From: Deltaproteobacteria bacterium HGW-Deltaproteobacteria-18
GTDB taxonomy: Bacteria; Desulfobacterota; Desulfovibrionia; Desulfovibrionales; Desulfomicrobiaceae
DNA: 64,000 bases
Assembly: GCA_002841885.1 (NCBI GenBank)
Contig: PHBE01000002.1
Span: 310,001 to 374,000 of the forward strand
Direction: 5' to 3'
Both the position numbers and the translations under genes were made by a program. The notes under the pieces are model-generated. The model was not told where the DNA came from, searched no databases, and saw nothing but the letters and a program-made list of their open reading frames with translations. Every line of letters starts with the position of its first letter. Within the stretch, counting starts at the first letter, position 1. Shown here piece after piece: positions 33,563-42,271 of the stretch.

Positions 33563-35032
33563 ATGCAGATCTACAATAGCCTTACCAGAAAAAAAGAGGA
33601 ATTCGTCCCGCTCAAACCCGGCCATGTGTCCATGTATGTCTGCGGCATCACCGCCTATGACTACTGTCACATCGGACACGCACGCTCGGCCGTGGTCTTC
33701 GACGTTCTGGTCCGCTACCTGCGCTACATCGGCATGCAGGTCACCTTTGTGCGCAACTTCACCGATGTGGACGACAAGATCATCAATCGCGCCAACCGCG
33801 AGGACACGGATTTCGAGACCATCGCCAACACATACATCGATGCCTTCTACACCGACATGGACCGCCTCGGCATCCTGCGGGCCGACATCGAACCCAAGGC
33901 CACCGAGCACATAACGGAGATGATCAAGCTCTGTGAAAATCTCATCGCCAAAGGGCACGCTTACTCGACACCGAGCGGCGACGTCTATTTCCGGGTTCGC
34001 TCCTACGGCGATTACGGCAAGCTTTCCGGCCGGAACATCGAGGATCTGATGTCCGGAGCGCGCATCGAGCCTGGCGAGAAAAAAGAGGATCCTCTTGATT
34101 TCGCCCTGTGGAAGGGCGCCAAACCCGGCGAACCGTCCTGGCCCAGCCCCTGGGGACCGGGACGTCCGGGCTGGCATATCGAGTGCTCGGCCATGAGCGA
34201 GCGCTATCTGCCCCTGCCGTTTGATATCCACGGCGGCGGACAGGACCTGGCCTTCCCGCACCACGAAAACGAACGCGCCCAGACCGAGGCCGCCACGGAC
34301 AAGCAGTTCGTGCGCTACTGGGTGCACAACGGGTTCGTACAGATCAATTCTGAGAAAATGTCGAAATCTCTCAATAATTTCGTGACCATCCGCGACATTC
34401 TGGCCAACTACCTGCCCGAGGTGCTGCGCTTCTTCCTCATCACCAAGCATTACCGCAGCCCCCTGGACTACACCGCCGACGCGCTCGAGGAATCCGAGCG
34501 CGCCCTGAAGCGGATCTATCTGACCAAGGCCGCCGCCGAAGCGCACGTAGCCGGCACCAAGTGGACCGCCACGCCTCTTCCGGCAGAAGTCGTGATCGAG
34601 GCCACCGCTCTGGAAGCCAAGTGGGACGAGTCCATGGCTGATGACATGAACACGGCCGCGGCCCTGGGGCATATCTTCGTGCTGATGAAGATCGTCAACC
34701 GCATCCTGGAAGACAAGGCCCTCAAGAAATCCGAAGAAGGCCGTGACATGATCCGGCATGCCCTCAAGCTGTTCGAACGCTGGGGCGAGGTGCTCGGCCT
34801 TTTCCTCATGCCGAGCAACGATTTCCTGACCCAACTCAAGCAAAGCCGGGTGCTGCGCAAGAAAATTGACACCGACCTGGTCCAGGCCAAGTTGCAGGAA
34901 CGCAAGGAAGCGCGTGCGGCCAAGGATTTTGCCCGCTCCGACGCCATCCGCGACGAACTACTCACGCTGGGAGTGACCATTCAGGACACGGCCCAGGGCG
35001 TTGAGTGGGATGTGGAATGCGCTGAAAAATAA
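33563..35032 (+). CDS. cysS: Cysteinyl-tRNA synthetase
   Basis: 489 residues. HIGH at 36-39 (YDYCHIGHARS), KMSKS at 265-269, zinc ligands Cys27, Cys in GWHIECSAM and the HHENE motif (FPHHENERAQ). The ATG at 33563 is chosen over the ATG at 33557 because AAGG is 7 bases upstream of the former. It ends the ispDF-gltX-cysS unit and is followed by a strong terminator. Confidence 0.95.
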   Translation: MQIYNSLTRKKEEFVPLKPGHVSMYVCGITAYDYCHIGHARSAVVFDVLVRYLRYIGMQVTFVRNFTDVDDKIINRANREDTDFETIANTYIDAFYTDMDRLGILRADIEPKATEHITEMIKLCENLIAKGHAYSTPSGDVYFRVRSYGDYGKLSGRNIEDLMSGARIEPGEKKEDPLDFALWKGAKPGEPSWPSPWGPGRPGWHIECSAMSERYLPLPFDIHGGGQDLAFPHHENERAQTEAATDKQFVRYWVHNGFVQINSEKMSKSLNNFVTIRDILANYLPEVLRFFLITKHYRSPLDYTADALEESERALKRIYLTKAAAEAHVAGTKWTATPLPAEVVIEATALEAKWDESMADDMNTAAALGHIFVLMKIVNRILEDKALKKSEEGRDMIRHALKLFERWGEVLGLFLMPSNDFLTQLKQSRVLRKKIDTDLVQAKLQERKEARAAKDFARSDAIRDELLTLGVTIQDTAQGVEWDVECAEK

Positions 35033-35076
35033 GGCTCTGACTCCCGCTTGCCTTTAAGCCGGACACGTAAAACGAC

Positions 35077-35108
35077 GAAAGGCCGCGCAATGCGGCCTTT
35101 CTTTTTTT
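35077..35108 (+). terminator. Rho-independent terminator of the ispDF-gltX-cysS unit
   Basis: AAAGGCCGC-GCAAT-GCGGCCTTT hairpin followed by CTTTTTTT. Confidence 0.92.
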
Positions 35109-35125
35109 GCATACGGGAAAGGATG

Positions 35126-37174
35126 TCATTTGAAGAGGTTCTTGAGGCCCTCCACCCCCTTGTTCAGGCCCGACCCGACGCCTTTTATGACTTCCTGCAC
35201 TGCCTGACCGCCACGCAAACCCAAATCACGCAGGACCTTTTCCATATCAGGACTGATGGTCGGCTGGCGAACTGGGCCGCTGATCCGCACCGGGACGCTT
35301 TTCAAGCCCAGCGAACCTTCGTCAAAGTTACCCTCGCTGCCCGCAAGTTCGATGAGAAGTCTGAAATCCAGTACCTCTCGAACCAGATCCGTCTGTCCGT
35401 TGCCGGTGACACGAAATCGTGGTGCGAGCAGGAAAAGATCGGATGTCGTCTCAACACCCCTGATGATGTTCCCGCTGGCTGAAAGAACGGAAAAAACCGT
35501 ACGCGGGGGTTCCTGCGGTCCTGGAGGCAGACCTTTGACCTTGCGAATTCCATCGCGCAGCAGTTGCGAGACATTCACTCCGCTCAAGGCACCATCGGAG
35601 ACCTTGAAATCCACTTTGCCCTTCAGATTGCGCCGCAAATCCAGCGTCGTATGCCCGGTCGTTTCGAGATCGGCGGTGCTCTCCATAGAGCCCGAAAGAC
35701 TTTCCTTACCATGCAGGTCACGCAGCAATGGCCCGATCTGCAGGCCGGTGATGGAATGCGACCAAAAATAAGCCGGAGTCTGTCGGCGCACATCCAGGGC
35801 GCCCGAACCCTTCAAGCTACCGTCATAGAGGCTGGATTCGATCTGCGGCATGTCAAACAGCCCGTCCTTGGCTGTCAGGAGAATGCGCGCGCTTGATGCA
35901 CTCAGATTGCTTACAGTTAATGAATCCACCGCCAATGCGGCACTCAGATTCAGTTTACGCATCATCGTTACAGGCAAAGCGATCCTTTCTTCCGAAGATT
36001 TGGAAGAAACCTCTCTGGCTGCGTCCTCGGAGTGGATGCGGTAGCGGTCCAGATTGAGTGTGTCGATATGCAGATCAAGATCGACGAGCTGATCTTGGCG
36101 ACTTTGGACTGATACACGGCCCTTGAGCGATTGTCGGTCCAGCACAAGTCTCAAGTCCGTGGCCTCGAAAAGCCCACCACCAGCTGTCCACTTGCACGAA
36201 AATGCAGCCTCTTCCAGGGCGGCGGGGTCCGTAAAACTCGGAAGGGAAATTCCAAGACGAGCAAAGGCTTCCTTGGGGTTGAAACTCGCCACATCGAGAC
36301 CACCAGCGCTCCCACCGCCACTGGAAGGCTGCGCTGAAAAACCGACATCAAGTCCCAGTCCCTGCATGCGAGCGTTGTCGATCCGGCCGTCCGTGGAGAA
36401 ATAATCCGCCGAAAACGATATGATTTCGGGGCTTTTTGGCAGGCTGGTCCCGGACAAAACTGCCTTCATGACCAGATTCTCGGCAATGAGCTGGTCAAGT
36501 TCCAGAATCGCACTGGCGGTGAAATCAAGTTCTCCGGTGATCTCATTGCGGCGAGCCATGGCATGGGTATCCACCACAAACGGTTCGCCAAAAGCAAAAT
36601 CCGAAACATCTAGACGGATTCCGCTGACTTCAAAACTCTCTCCACTTGACTGATCATCCCAAACAATCCGAGCATCGGATATTTGAAGTCCGTCAACAAT
36701 GAGGCTCGCCAATACCGGTACGCGCTTATCCCTGGCCAAAACGGGAGCGCCTGGAGCGCTGGTTTCGGCCGATTCGGGGGTGGCAAGATCCATCCAGTTG
36801 CCCCGCCCGTTTTCATCGCGCGAAAGAAACAGGGACAGCCCATCAATATCTATGGCCAGGACCTCTAGCCTGGAAGCAAGAAGCGGCAGCAGGCGAGCCT
36901 TCAAGTGTGCCCCGCTCAGAGTCATGAAGGGTCCGCTGAACCCCTGACTATTCCCAAGTTCGAGATCACTGATGGATACCGACAGGTAGGGAAAGAATTT
37001 GAGACCCAGATCCCCGGAGATGAGCAATTCGCGTCCGGTGTTGTCACGCACTGCTTTTATGATCTGAGGCTTGAAATCATTGGGATCCACCGTCAGCAGC
37101 AGTATTCCTGCAAGAACCCCGCAAAGCAGAATCAAACCCAACAGAACTCGCACAAACCAAATACGAATATTCAT
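35126..37174 (-). CDS. AsmA family protein
   Basis: 682 residues from the ATG at 37174, which has GGGGAAG 7 bases upstream and starts the N-terminal membrane helix (MNIRIWFVRVLLGLILL). The N-terminal 170 residues match AsmA (VDPNDFKPQIIKAVRDNTGRELL-type start, then LGLKFFPYLSVSISDLELGN), and the C-terminal AsmA-like region (DLDLHIDTLNLDRY, MRKLNLSAALAVDSL, GVNVSQLLRDGIRKVKG) is complete. AsmA proteins are large periplasmic bridge-like proteins tied to outer membrane lipid transport. Single gene, minus strand. Confidence 0.88.
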   Translation of the reverse strand: MNIRIWFVRVLLGLILLCGVLAGILLLTVDPNDFKPQIIKAVRDNTGRELLISGDLGLKFFPYLSVSISDLELGNSQGFSGPFMTLSGAHLKARLLPLLASRLEVLAIDIDGLSLFLSRDENGRGNWMDLATPESAETSAPGAPVLARDKRVPVLASLIVDGLQISDARIVWDDQSSGESFEVSGIRLDVSDFAFGEPFVVDTHAMARRNEITGELDFTASAILELDQLIAENLVMKAVLSGTSLPKSPEIISFSADYFSTDGRIDNARMQGLGLDVGFSAQPSSGGGSAGGLDVASFNPKEAFARLGISLPSFTDPAALEEAAFSCKWTAGGGLFEATDLRLVLDRQSLKGRVSVQSRQDQLVDLDLHIDTLNLDRYRIHSEDAAREVSSKSSEERIALPVTMMRKLNLSAALAVDSLTVSNLSASSARILLTAKDGLFDMPQIESSLYDGSLKGSGALDVRRQTPAYFWSHSITGLQIGPLLRDLHGKESLSGSMESTADLETTGHTTLDLRRNLKGKVDFKVSDGALSGVNVSQLLRDGIRKVKGLPPGPQEPPRTVFSVLSASGNIIRGVETTSDLFLLAPRFRVTGNGQTDLVREVLDFRLLIELAGSEGNFDEGSLGLKSVPVRISGPVRQPTISPDMEKVLRDLGLRGGQAVQEVIKGVGSGLNKGVEGLKNLFK

Positions 37175-37330
37175 CAAGACTTCCCCTTGCAAATTGTTCA
37201 AGCGATGAGTTGCCATGATCGCGGCTCACGACGAAAGCGGGTCGCTCACAAACACCATAGGCACAAAACTCAACGGAATAAAGGGAGTAAATATGTAGGA
37301 AGAGCAGGCGGGATAGAATCCGGGCTTGAT

Positions 37331-37367
37331 TATAAAAAGGAAAAGCCGGCTTTTGGCCGGCTTTTCC
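37331..37367 (-). terminator. Rho-independent terminator of the cytochrome-rnf-apbE operon
   Basis: A perfect 12-bp stem (GGAAAAGCCGGC with GCCGGCTTTTCC) and 5-base loop, followed on the minus strand by TTTTTATAATC, about 30 bases after the apbE stop. Confidence 0.9.
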
Positions 37368-37394
37368 ACTCGTCAAACACAATAATCCGGGATG

Positions 37395-38408
37395 CTAGCT
37401 CCACTCGGGAGAAGTAAGGCGCGCGCCCGTGGAGGTCACCAACAGGCAGGAGTGACCCGGCATGGAAGACGTCAGTCGCAAAGCTTCACGGGGGGACATG
37501 AGACTGAGCGCGGTGGCCAGGCCGTCAGCCTGCATGACCGTGGGAGCCTGAACGCTTACGCTCCTGATATACTGCGGGGAGGCGCCCGTCTCGGGATTGA
37601 TCAGGTGAGTCGATTTGCGGGAAGAATCATAGTAGACTTCATATCCGCCGGAAGTGGCCACCGCACCGGAACGCATTTCGATGACGGCAGGATAATCACC
37701 CTGCTTGTCTGGATCTTCGATGGCAATGCGCCACGGACGTCCGTCGCCCTTGGGCGAACCCTGGACTCGGATATCTCCTCCGGCATCAACCATAAAATGG
37801 TTCGCACCGACCGACTTCAGCATTTCCGCCGCACTGTCAGCTATGTATCCTTTGGCGATTCCATCAAGAGTCGCGCCCATTCCGGAAGTGGAGAACTTCA
37901 AATTCGATCCGGTCTGCCGCAACTGATTCGAATCAACCAGTTTCAATGCCTCTTGAAGTTCCTGCGCGTCAGGTCGCCCCTTGGTTCGTTCCATGAGGTT
38001 GACTACAGGTGCAACAGTCATGTCGAAACGTCCCCCGGATTGGCTGTGCAACGTGCGACCGTGTGCCATGACATCCAAGAGTTCCTGCGGAGAACCTGAA
38101 AGGCGTCCGTCAACATTAAGGGCGGACAAGGCGGTATTTGAATCAAATCGGCTCAAAATGCCGATCAAACGGTTCATTTCTTCGAAGGCGCGCCCGATGG
38201 CTTCCTGCCCCTGATTCTTGCTCGGCGTCATGACGGTCAAGCCGACAATGGTGCCCATTAGCATGCGCTTTTCGGTGGTTGTAACCAGCCCGCCGGCTGC
38301 CATGGCAGGAATCACGCGCAATGCAGGAGCCAGGGCTGCTCCTCCGGCGAGCACAGCCAGTTTTTTCAGAAAATCACGGCGGTCTTGAGTGTGGGTCCCA
38401 TGCTTCAT
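37395..38408 (-). CDS. apbE: FAD:protein FMN transferase (ApbE family)
   Basis: 337 residues. It attaches FMN covalently to Thr residues of RnfD and RnfG. A twin-arginine-like signal (DRRDFLKKLAVLAGG) exports it. Family motifs: FEEMNRLIGILSRFD, SGGRFDMTVAPVVNL, GATLDGIAKGYIADSAAEML (about 186-205), VDAGGDIRVQGSP and the C-terminal VMQADGLATALSLM. It is the last gene of the operon that encodes its substrates, which fits its role. 28 bases after the rnfB stop. Confidence 0.93.
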   Translation of the reverse strand: MKHGTHTQDRRDFLKKLAVLAGGAALAPALRVIPAMAAGGLVTTTEKRMLMGTIVGLTVMTPSKNQGQEAIGRAFEEMNRLIGILSRFDSNTALSALNVDGRLSGSPQELLDVMAHGRTLHSQSGGRFDMTVAPVVNLMERTKGRPDAQELQEALKLVDSNQLRQTGSNLKFSTSGMGATLDGIAKGYIADSAAEMLKSVGANHFMVDAGGDIRVQGSPKGDGRPWRIAIEDPDKQGDYPAVIEMRSGAVATSGGYEVYYDSSRKSTHLINPETGASPQYIRSVSVQAPTVMQADGLATALSLMSPREALRLTSSMPGHSCLLVTSTGARLTSPEWS

Positions 38409-38435
38409 TGTTATGCTCCGATTCTGTGGCGTGGG

Positions 38436-39317
38436 TTAGGCGTTCAGGTCCGCGACATGTGATTCTTCAGGATAACGCGCGGGCTCGGTGTCGGGCGCAG
38501 CCGACATCAACTCGGGATTAAGGCAGCGCAAGATGTTACGAGGACATTTTTCCACACACACTTCCTCGCACGATGGTCCGTAGGCCAAGCAAGCCTTGTG
38601 ATTGATGAAGATGCGCTCATCAACCAAGGAAATGCACTGGGCCGGACATTTCTTGATACAAGCACCGCAGCTGACACAACCGACTTCACAAACATCCTTA
38701 ACGGCCTTGCCCTTGTCCTGGGATGAACAGAAAACCATCACTCGTGCGCGCCTGGGAATGAGTTCGAGAATCGAGTTGGGGCAGGTCCGCACGCAAGAGC
38801 CGCAACTGGTGCATTTATCCGGAGCGATATGGACCAGATCATTCTCGATCCACATTGCGTCAAAGGGGCATGCACGAACGCAGTCCCCAAAACCGAGACA
38901 GGAATACTTGCAGGCGTCAGGGCCATCCTGGACAAGCTTCGCGGCGGCACAACTCTCTATGCCAAAGTAATTAAACTTCTTGGCGACATTGCCTTCGACT
39001 TTGATGCAGCGCCGGAAAGCAACCTCGGGATCGGAATCACCTGCAGCCTTGCCAGTGAGTTCCGCCACCTTCGTGGACACATCGGGACCACCGGCGCAAC
39101 ACTTGTTGGGTGGCATGTCAGGGTCATTGATGACCGCGGCAGCGTAAGCTTCGCAACCTGCGAATCCGCAACCGCCACAGTTGGCGCCGGGCAGAGCCTC
39201 AGTGACAACCTCGATGCGCGGGTCCTCTTCGACGTACAACACTTTTGACGCAATGGCCAAAATACCAGCCGACGCGAACCCCAAGCTGAAAAGTGTCAAA
39301 ACGGATACAGTAATCAT
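38436..39317 (-). CDS. rnfB: Rnf electron transport complex subunit RnfB
   Basis: 293 residues. One N-terminal membrane helix anchors a cytoplasmic ferredoxin-like domain. Cluster motifs: CGGCGFAGCEAYA (about 47-59), CKYSCLGFGDCVRACP, CTSCGSCVRTCP, CVSCGACIKKCP and a longer CLAYGPSCEEVCVEKCP, i.e. a 4Fe-4S domain plus about four further clusters. It receives electrons from reduced ferredoxin. It follows rnfA by 15 bases and precedes apbE. Longer than gamma-proteobacterial RnfB because of the extra clusters, as usual in anaerobes. Confidence 0.94.
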   Translation of the reverse strand: MITVSVLTLFSLGFASAGILAIASKVLYVEEDPRIEVVTEALPGANCGGCGFAGCEAYAAAVINDPDMPPNKCCAGGPDVSTKVAELTGKAAGDSDPEVAFRRCIKVEGNVAKKFNYFGIESCAAAKLVQDGPDACKYSCLGFGDCVRACPFDAMWIENDLVHIAPDKCTSCGSCVRTCPNSILELIPRRARVMVFCSSQDKGKAVKDVCEVGCVSCGACIKKCPAQCISLVDERIFINHKACLAYGPSCEEVCVEKCPRNILRCLNPELMSAAPDTEPARYPEESHVADLNA

Positions 39318-39332
39318 AAAGAAATCTCCACC

Positions 39333-39908
39333 TTAGGCTATCATACCCTTGAACGCCATGAATGCCAGCGACATGAGCCCGGCCATGACCAGACCGATGG
39401 GAACCCCACGCATTGCCCGAGGAATGCGCGTGACCTCGAAACGCTCGCGAATACCCGCCAGCAAGACAAGAGCGAGCATGAAGCCTGCTCCAGCCGCAAC
39501 GGCATAGAGTATTGAGGTTACTAAATCATATTCTTTACGCTGCACCAGGATGGCGACACCCAAAACCGCGCAGTTGGTAGTGATGAGAGGCAGGAATATA
39601 CCCAGAGCTTTGTACAAAGGTGGAACCATTTTCTTGAGAAACATTTCGACAAACTGAACAAGAGCTGCAATAACTAAAATGAAGACAATGGTCTGCAGAT
39701 ATCCCATATTGAACGGATGCAGAACATATTTCTGGATCAAAAAAGTAAACAGCGTTGCCATTATGGTCACAAAAATGACCGCAGCACCCATTCCGATGGA
39801 GACGCTCTTCTCTTTGGAACAACCGAGATAAGGACAGTTACCCAGGTATTGTGCCAATACGATGTTGTTTACGAAAATAGCCGAGATGAAAAGCAGAAAA
39901 GTATCCAT
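39333..39908 (-). CDS. rnfA: Rnf electron transport complex subunit RnfA
   Basis: 191 residues, six membrane helices. Motifs: SAIFVNNIVLAQYLGNCPYLGCS (about 9-31) and PLITTNCAVLGVAIL, each with the conserved Cys that binds the intramembrane [2Fe-2S] cluster with RnfE. Integral ion-pumping core subunit. Confidence 0.95.
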   Translation of the reverse strand: MDTFLLFISAIFVNNIVLAQYLGNCPYLGCSKEKSVSIGMGAAVIFVTIMATLFTFLIQKYVLHPFNMGYLQTIVFILVIAALVQFVEMFLKKMVPPLYKALGIFLPLITTNCAVLGVAILVQRKEYDLVTSILYAVAAGAGFMLALVLLAGIRERFEVTRIPRAMRGVPIGLVMAGLMSLAFMAFKGMIA

Positions 39909-39925
39909 AGCCGTCGCTCCCTATT

Positions 39926-40645
39926 TTAGCCCTTGGCTGCTTCAAGCCGTTCCAGCTTTTTTTGGTTGACGATTTTTTCCAGGCCCTTGCAGGCAGCGCA
40001 CCCGGAACAACCAGCATCAAAATTGGGATCCAGTTCAACGCCTTTGCGCTTGGCCTGCCAAACATTGAGATGATTCATTCCGGCCAGAATCAGCCCGAGG
40101 CAAACGAAAGCGCCCGGAGCTTGAACCATGAACGTGAAGGGCTGAAAATCCGGTCCGAAAAGCGACATGCCGAACAATGTGCCCGAACCGAAAATTTCAC
40201 GAAGACTACCAAGAAAAGTGAGTGACAGCGTGAAGCCAATCCCCATGCCAAGCCCGTCAGCCAAAGCGAGGAGAGGAGGATTTTTTGCTGCAAAAGCCTC
40301 GGCGCGACCGAGAATGATGCAGTTTACGACAATAAGAGGAACAAAGATGCCCAACTGCTGATAAAGCGGATAGGCGAATGCCTGCATAAGCATTTCAACA
40401 GTGACGACCAGAGATGCCGCGATGGCAATGAAGCAAACAATGCGGACTTTCTTAGGAATAATATTTCGCACAAGCGAAATGATGACGTTTGAAAGCGAAA
40501 GGACAAAAATAACCGCAGCCCCCATGCCCAACCCGTTATTGGCAGTGGTCGTCACTGCAAGGACAGGACAGAGGCCCAGCACCAGGCGGAACGGTGGAAG
40601 TTCATTCCAGAGTCCTTTGGTGAATTCTTTCATCAAACTGGCCAT
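39926..40645 (-). CDS. rnfE: Rnf electron transport complex subunit RnfE, with Cys-rich C-terminal tail
   Basis: 239 residues from the ATG at 40645 (AAGGAG ribosome site); an upstream in-frame start at 40714 would overlap rnfG and has no site. Six membrane helices; LGLCPVLAVTTTANNGLG and PLIVVNCIILGRAEAF hold the cluster Cys pair shared with RnfA. The last about 30 residues carry a CSGCAACKG motif (CxxCxxC) not needed in the textbook subunit, possibly binding an extra cofactor. Lies between rnfG and rnfA. Confidence 0.93.
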   Translation of the reverse strand: MASLMKEFTKGLWNELPPFRLVLGLCPVLAVTTTANNGLGMGAAVIFVLSLSNVIISLVRNIIPKKVRIVCFIAIAASLVVTVEMLMQAFAYPLYQQLGIFVPLIVVNCIILGRAEAFAAKNPPLLALADGLGMGIGFTLSLTFLGSLREIFGSGTLFGMSLFGPDFQPFTFMVQAPGAFVCLGLILAGMNHLNVWQAKRKGVELDPNFDAGCSGCAACKGLEKIVNQKKLERLEAAKG

Positions 40646-40676
40646 GAAAAATCTCCTTGGGATGATTAACCGCCGG

Positions 40677-41258
40677 TTACCAGGTGGTCTTGATCGTATC
40701 CTTGAGGGCTGCATACCAACTTGCAGCCTGCTTCACCGCGTCAGCGGCGCCAATGGATGAAAACGTCGCGCCGGAAATAGCATCAATATCGCCACCATCC
40801 TTTTTCAGCATGGCTTTTGCGGGATCCTTGGCCTTGAACTGCTTTGTAAAGGCTGGCTCCTGAATACGCGAACCAAGCCCCGGCGTTTCCTTATGGGTTG
40901 TCACGCTGATCCCGACGAGATTATCCGCTGCAACGTCAAATCCAACGATCACGTTCACGTCGCCGCCATAACCTTTCCCGGCCGCTTCCATGGCAACGGC
41001 CTGTAATTTGCCACCCTTCAGGGAGGGGAAGACGATAATGGTTTCGTTTTCATTCCCCGGCATGGGCAATTTCTTGCGATCGGCAATGGGATCATTGTCG
41101 CCCTGCAAGAAAATCTCCCTCAAAGCCGGGCCCTGGACATTGGTCAGAACCTGTTCCTCGATGATGGGAGTAGTCCAGACCTTGAGCCCGGACAGGACGA
41201 AACCCGCAAGACCGGTGATGGCGGAAAGCACAACCACCATTCGTACAATTTCCATCAT
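40677..41258 (-). CDS. rnfG: Rnf electron transport complex subunit RnfG
   Basis: 193 residues with one N-terminal membrane helix and a periplasmic FMN-binding domain. The FMN-attachment site is the Thr of ISGATFSS near 166-173, the target of ApbE. GPALREIF and KETPGLGSRIQ are family strings. The ATG at 41258 follows GGAGG by 9 bases and lies 7 bases after the rnfD stop. Confidence 0.94.
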   Translation of the reverse strand: MMEIVRMVVVLSAITGLAGFVLSGLKVWTTPIIEEQVLTNVQGPALREIFLQGDNDPIADRKKLPMPGNENETIIVFPSLKGGKLQAVAMEAAGKGYGGDVNVIVGFDVAADNLVGISVTTHKETPGLGSRIQEPAFTKQFKAKDPAKAMLKKDGGDIDAISGATFSSIGAADAVKQAASWYAALKDTIKTTW

Positions 41259-41264
41259 ACCGTG

Positions 41265-42221
41265 CTACCTCCCGCCGAAGGGCTTGGGTTGGATAAGATC
41301 AAAAAGCGGCGTGCAGAGATTTGCCAGCAGAATCGCAAAGGGGACGCCATCTGGATAGATGCCATACGTACGGATGATGATCACCATCACGCCGCCAAAA
41401 AAACCAAACAACAACATGGGCAAGCGCCACGTAGGGGAGGAAGACGGATAAGGCATCAGGAAAAATGCCGCCAGCAGAGTGCTTCCGGAAAGCAGGTGAA
41501 AGATCGGAGACGCGTAAAGCTGGGGATCGATGAAATTGTAAACAAAACCAGCCACCAGCACTCCGGCCAAGAAGGACACCGGAATGAACCAACGCACCAG
41601 CCCCCTGGACATAAGGTAGGCTCCTCCGATGATGATCATCAGAGTCTGGGATGCACCCAGGGCCCCGAGATTCTCTCCCAGCAGAAGGCTCATGGGAGTG
41701 ATCGAGGAGATGGCGTCAAGGCCGAAGTACTTGAGTTCGCTCAATGGTTCGACGAGGTCCCACTTGAGTAGCATCCCGTTCAGGTCAACGAGATCCGGCC
41801 AGGAGATGGCCATCACGGCCCAGCCCAGAGCGGGAGCGCAGATCGGACTGCCGCCATAGCCGCCAAAAACCATGCGCCCAAGGATGATCATGAACGCGGT
41901 CCCGAGGATGACCAACCACGCAGGGGCTGTGGCCGGAAGCAAGAAGGCAAAGAGCAGGCCATCCACCAGTGCGCTGAAATCATCAGAGGTCGGCGCCTGC
42001 TTCATGAGCTTTTGCACGACAGCTTCCGTGACCACGGCGGTGAACCCGGCCCAAGCCATGACCACCACCGCATCGTAACCGTAACGGTACACCGCCATCG
42101 CCACCACCGGCAAAATTGCCAGCAGCGTATGGAGCATGTTTTTTTGTAGTGTTGATCCGCAATGCCACAGCGGAGCCGAAGCTACGGAATACATTTTCTT
42201 TGAAATATCCTGGCTTGCCAT
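41265..42221 (-). CDS. rnfD: Rnf electron transport complex subunit RnfD
   Basis: 318 residues with about nine membrane helices. N-terminal SAPLWHCGSTLQKNMLHTLL, GSPICAPALGWAVMAISW and IRTYGIYPDGVPFAILLANL match RnfD. The likely covalent FMN site is the Thr in AISSITPMSLL (about 171-181), where the usual consensus is S(T/G)AT, so the motif is slightly unusual. Pump subunit coupled to Na+ or H+ movement. Confidence 0.94.
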   Translation of the reverse strand: MASQDISKKMYSVASAPLWHCGSTLQKNMLHTLLAILPVVAMAVYRYGYDAVVVMAWAGFTAVVTEAVVQKLMKQAPTSDDFSALVDGLLFAFLLPATAPAWLVILGTAFMIILGRMVFGGYGGSPICAPALGWAVMAISWPDLVDLNGMLLKWDLVEPLSELKYFGLDAISSITPMSLLLGENLGALGASQTLMIIIGGAYLMSRGLVRWFIPVSFLAGVLVAGFVYNFIDPQLYASPIFHLLSGSTLLAAFFLMPYPSSSPTWRLPMLLFGFFGGVMVIIIRTYGIYPDGVPFAILLANLCTPLFDLIQPKPFGGR

Positions 42222-42271
42222 GTGTTTTTATCCTTCCTTGTTCATGACTGATTGAAACGACGCGGGAAGCA

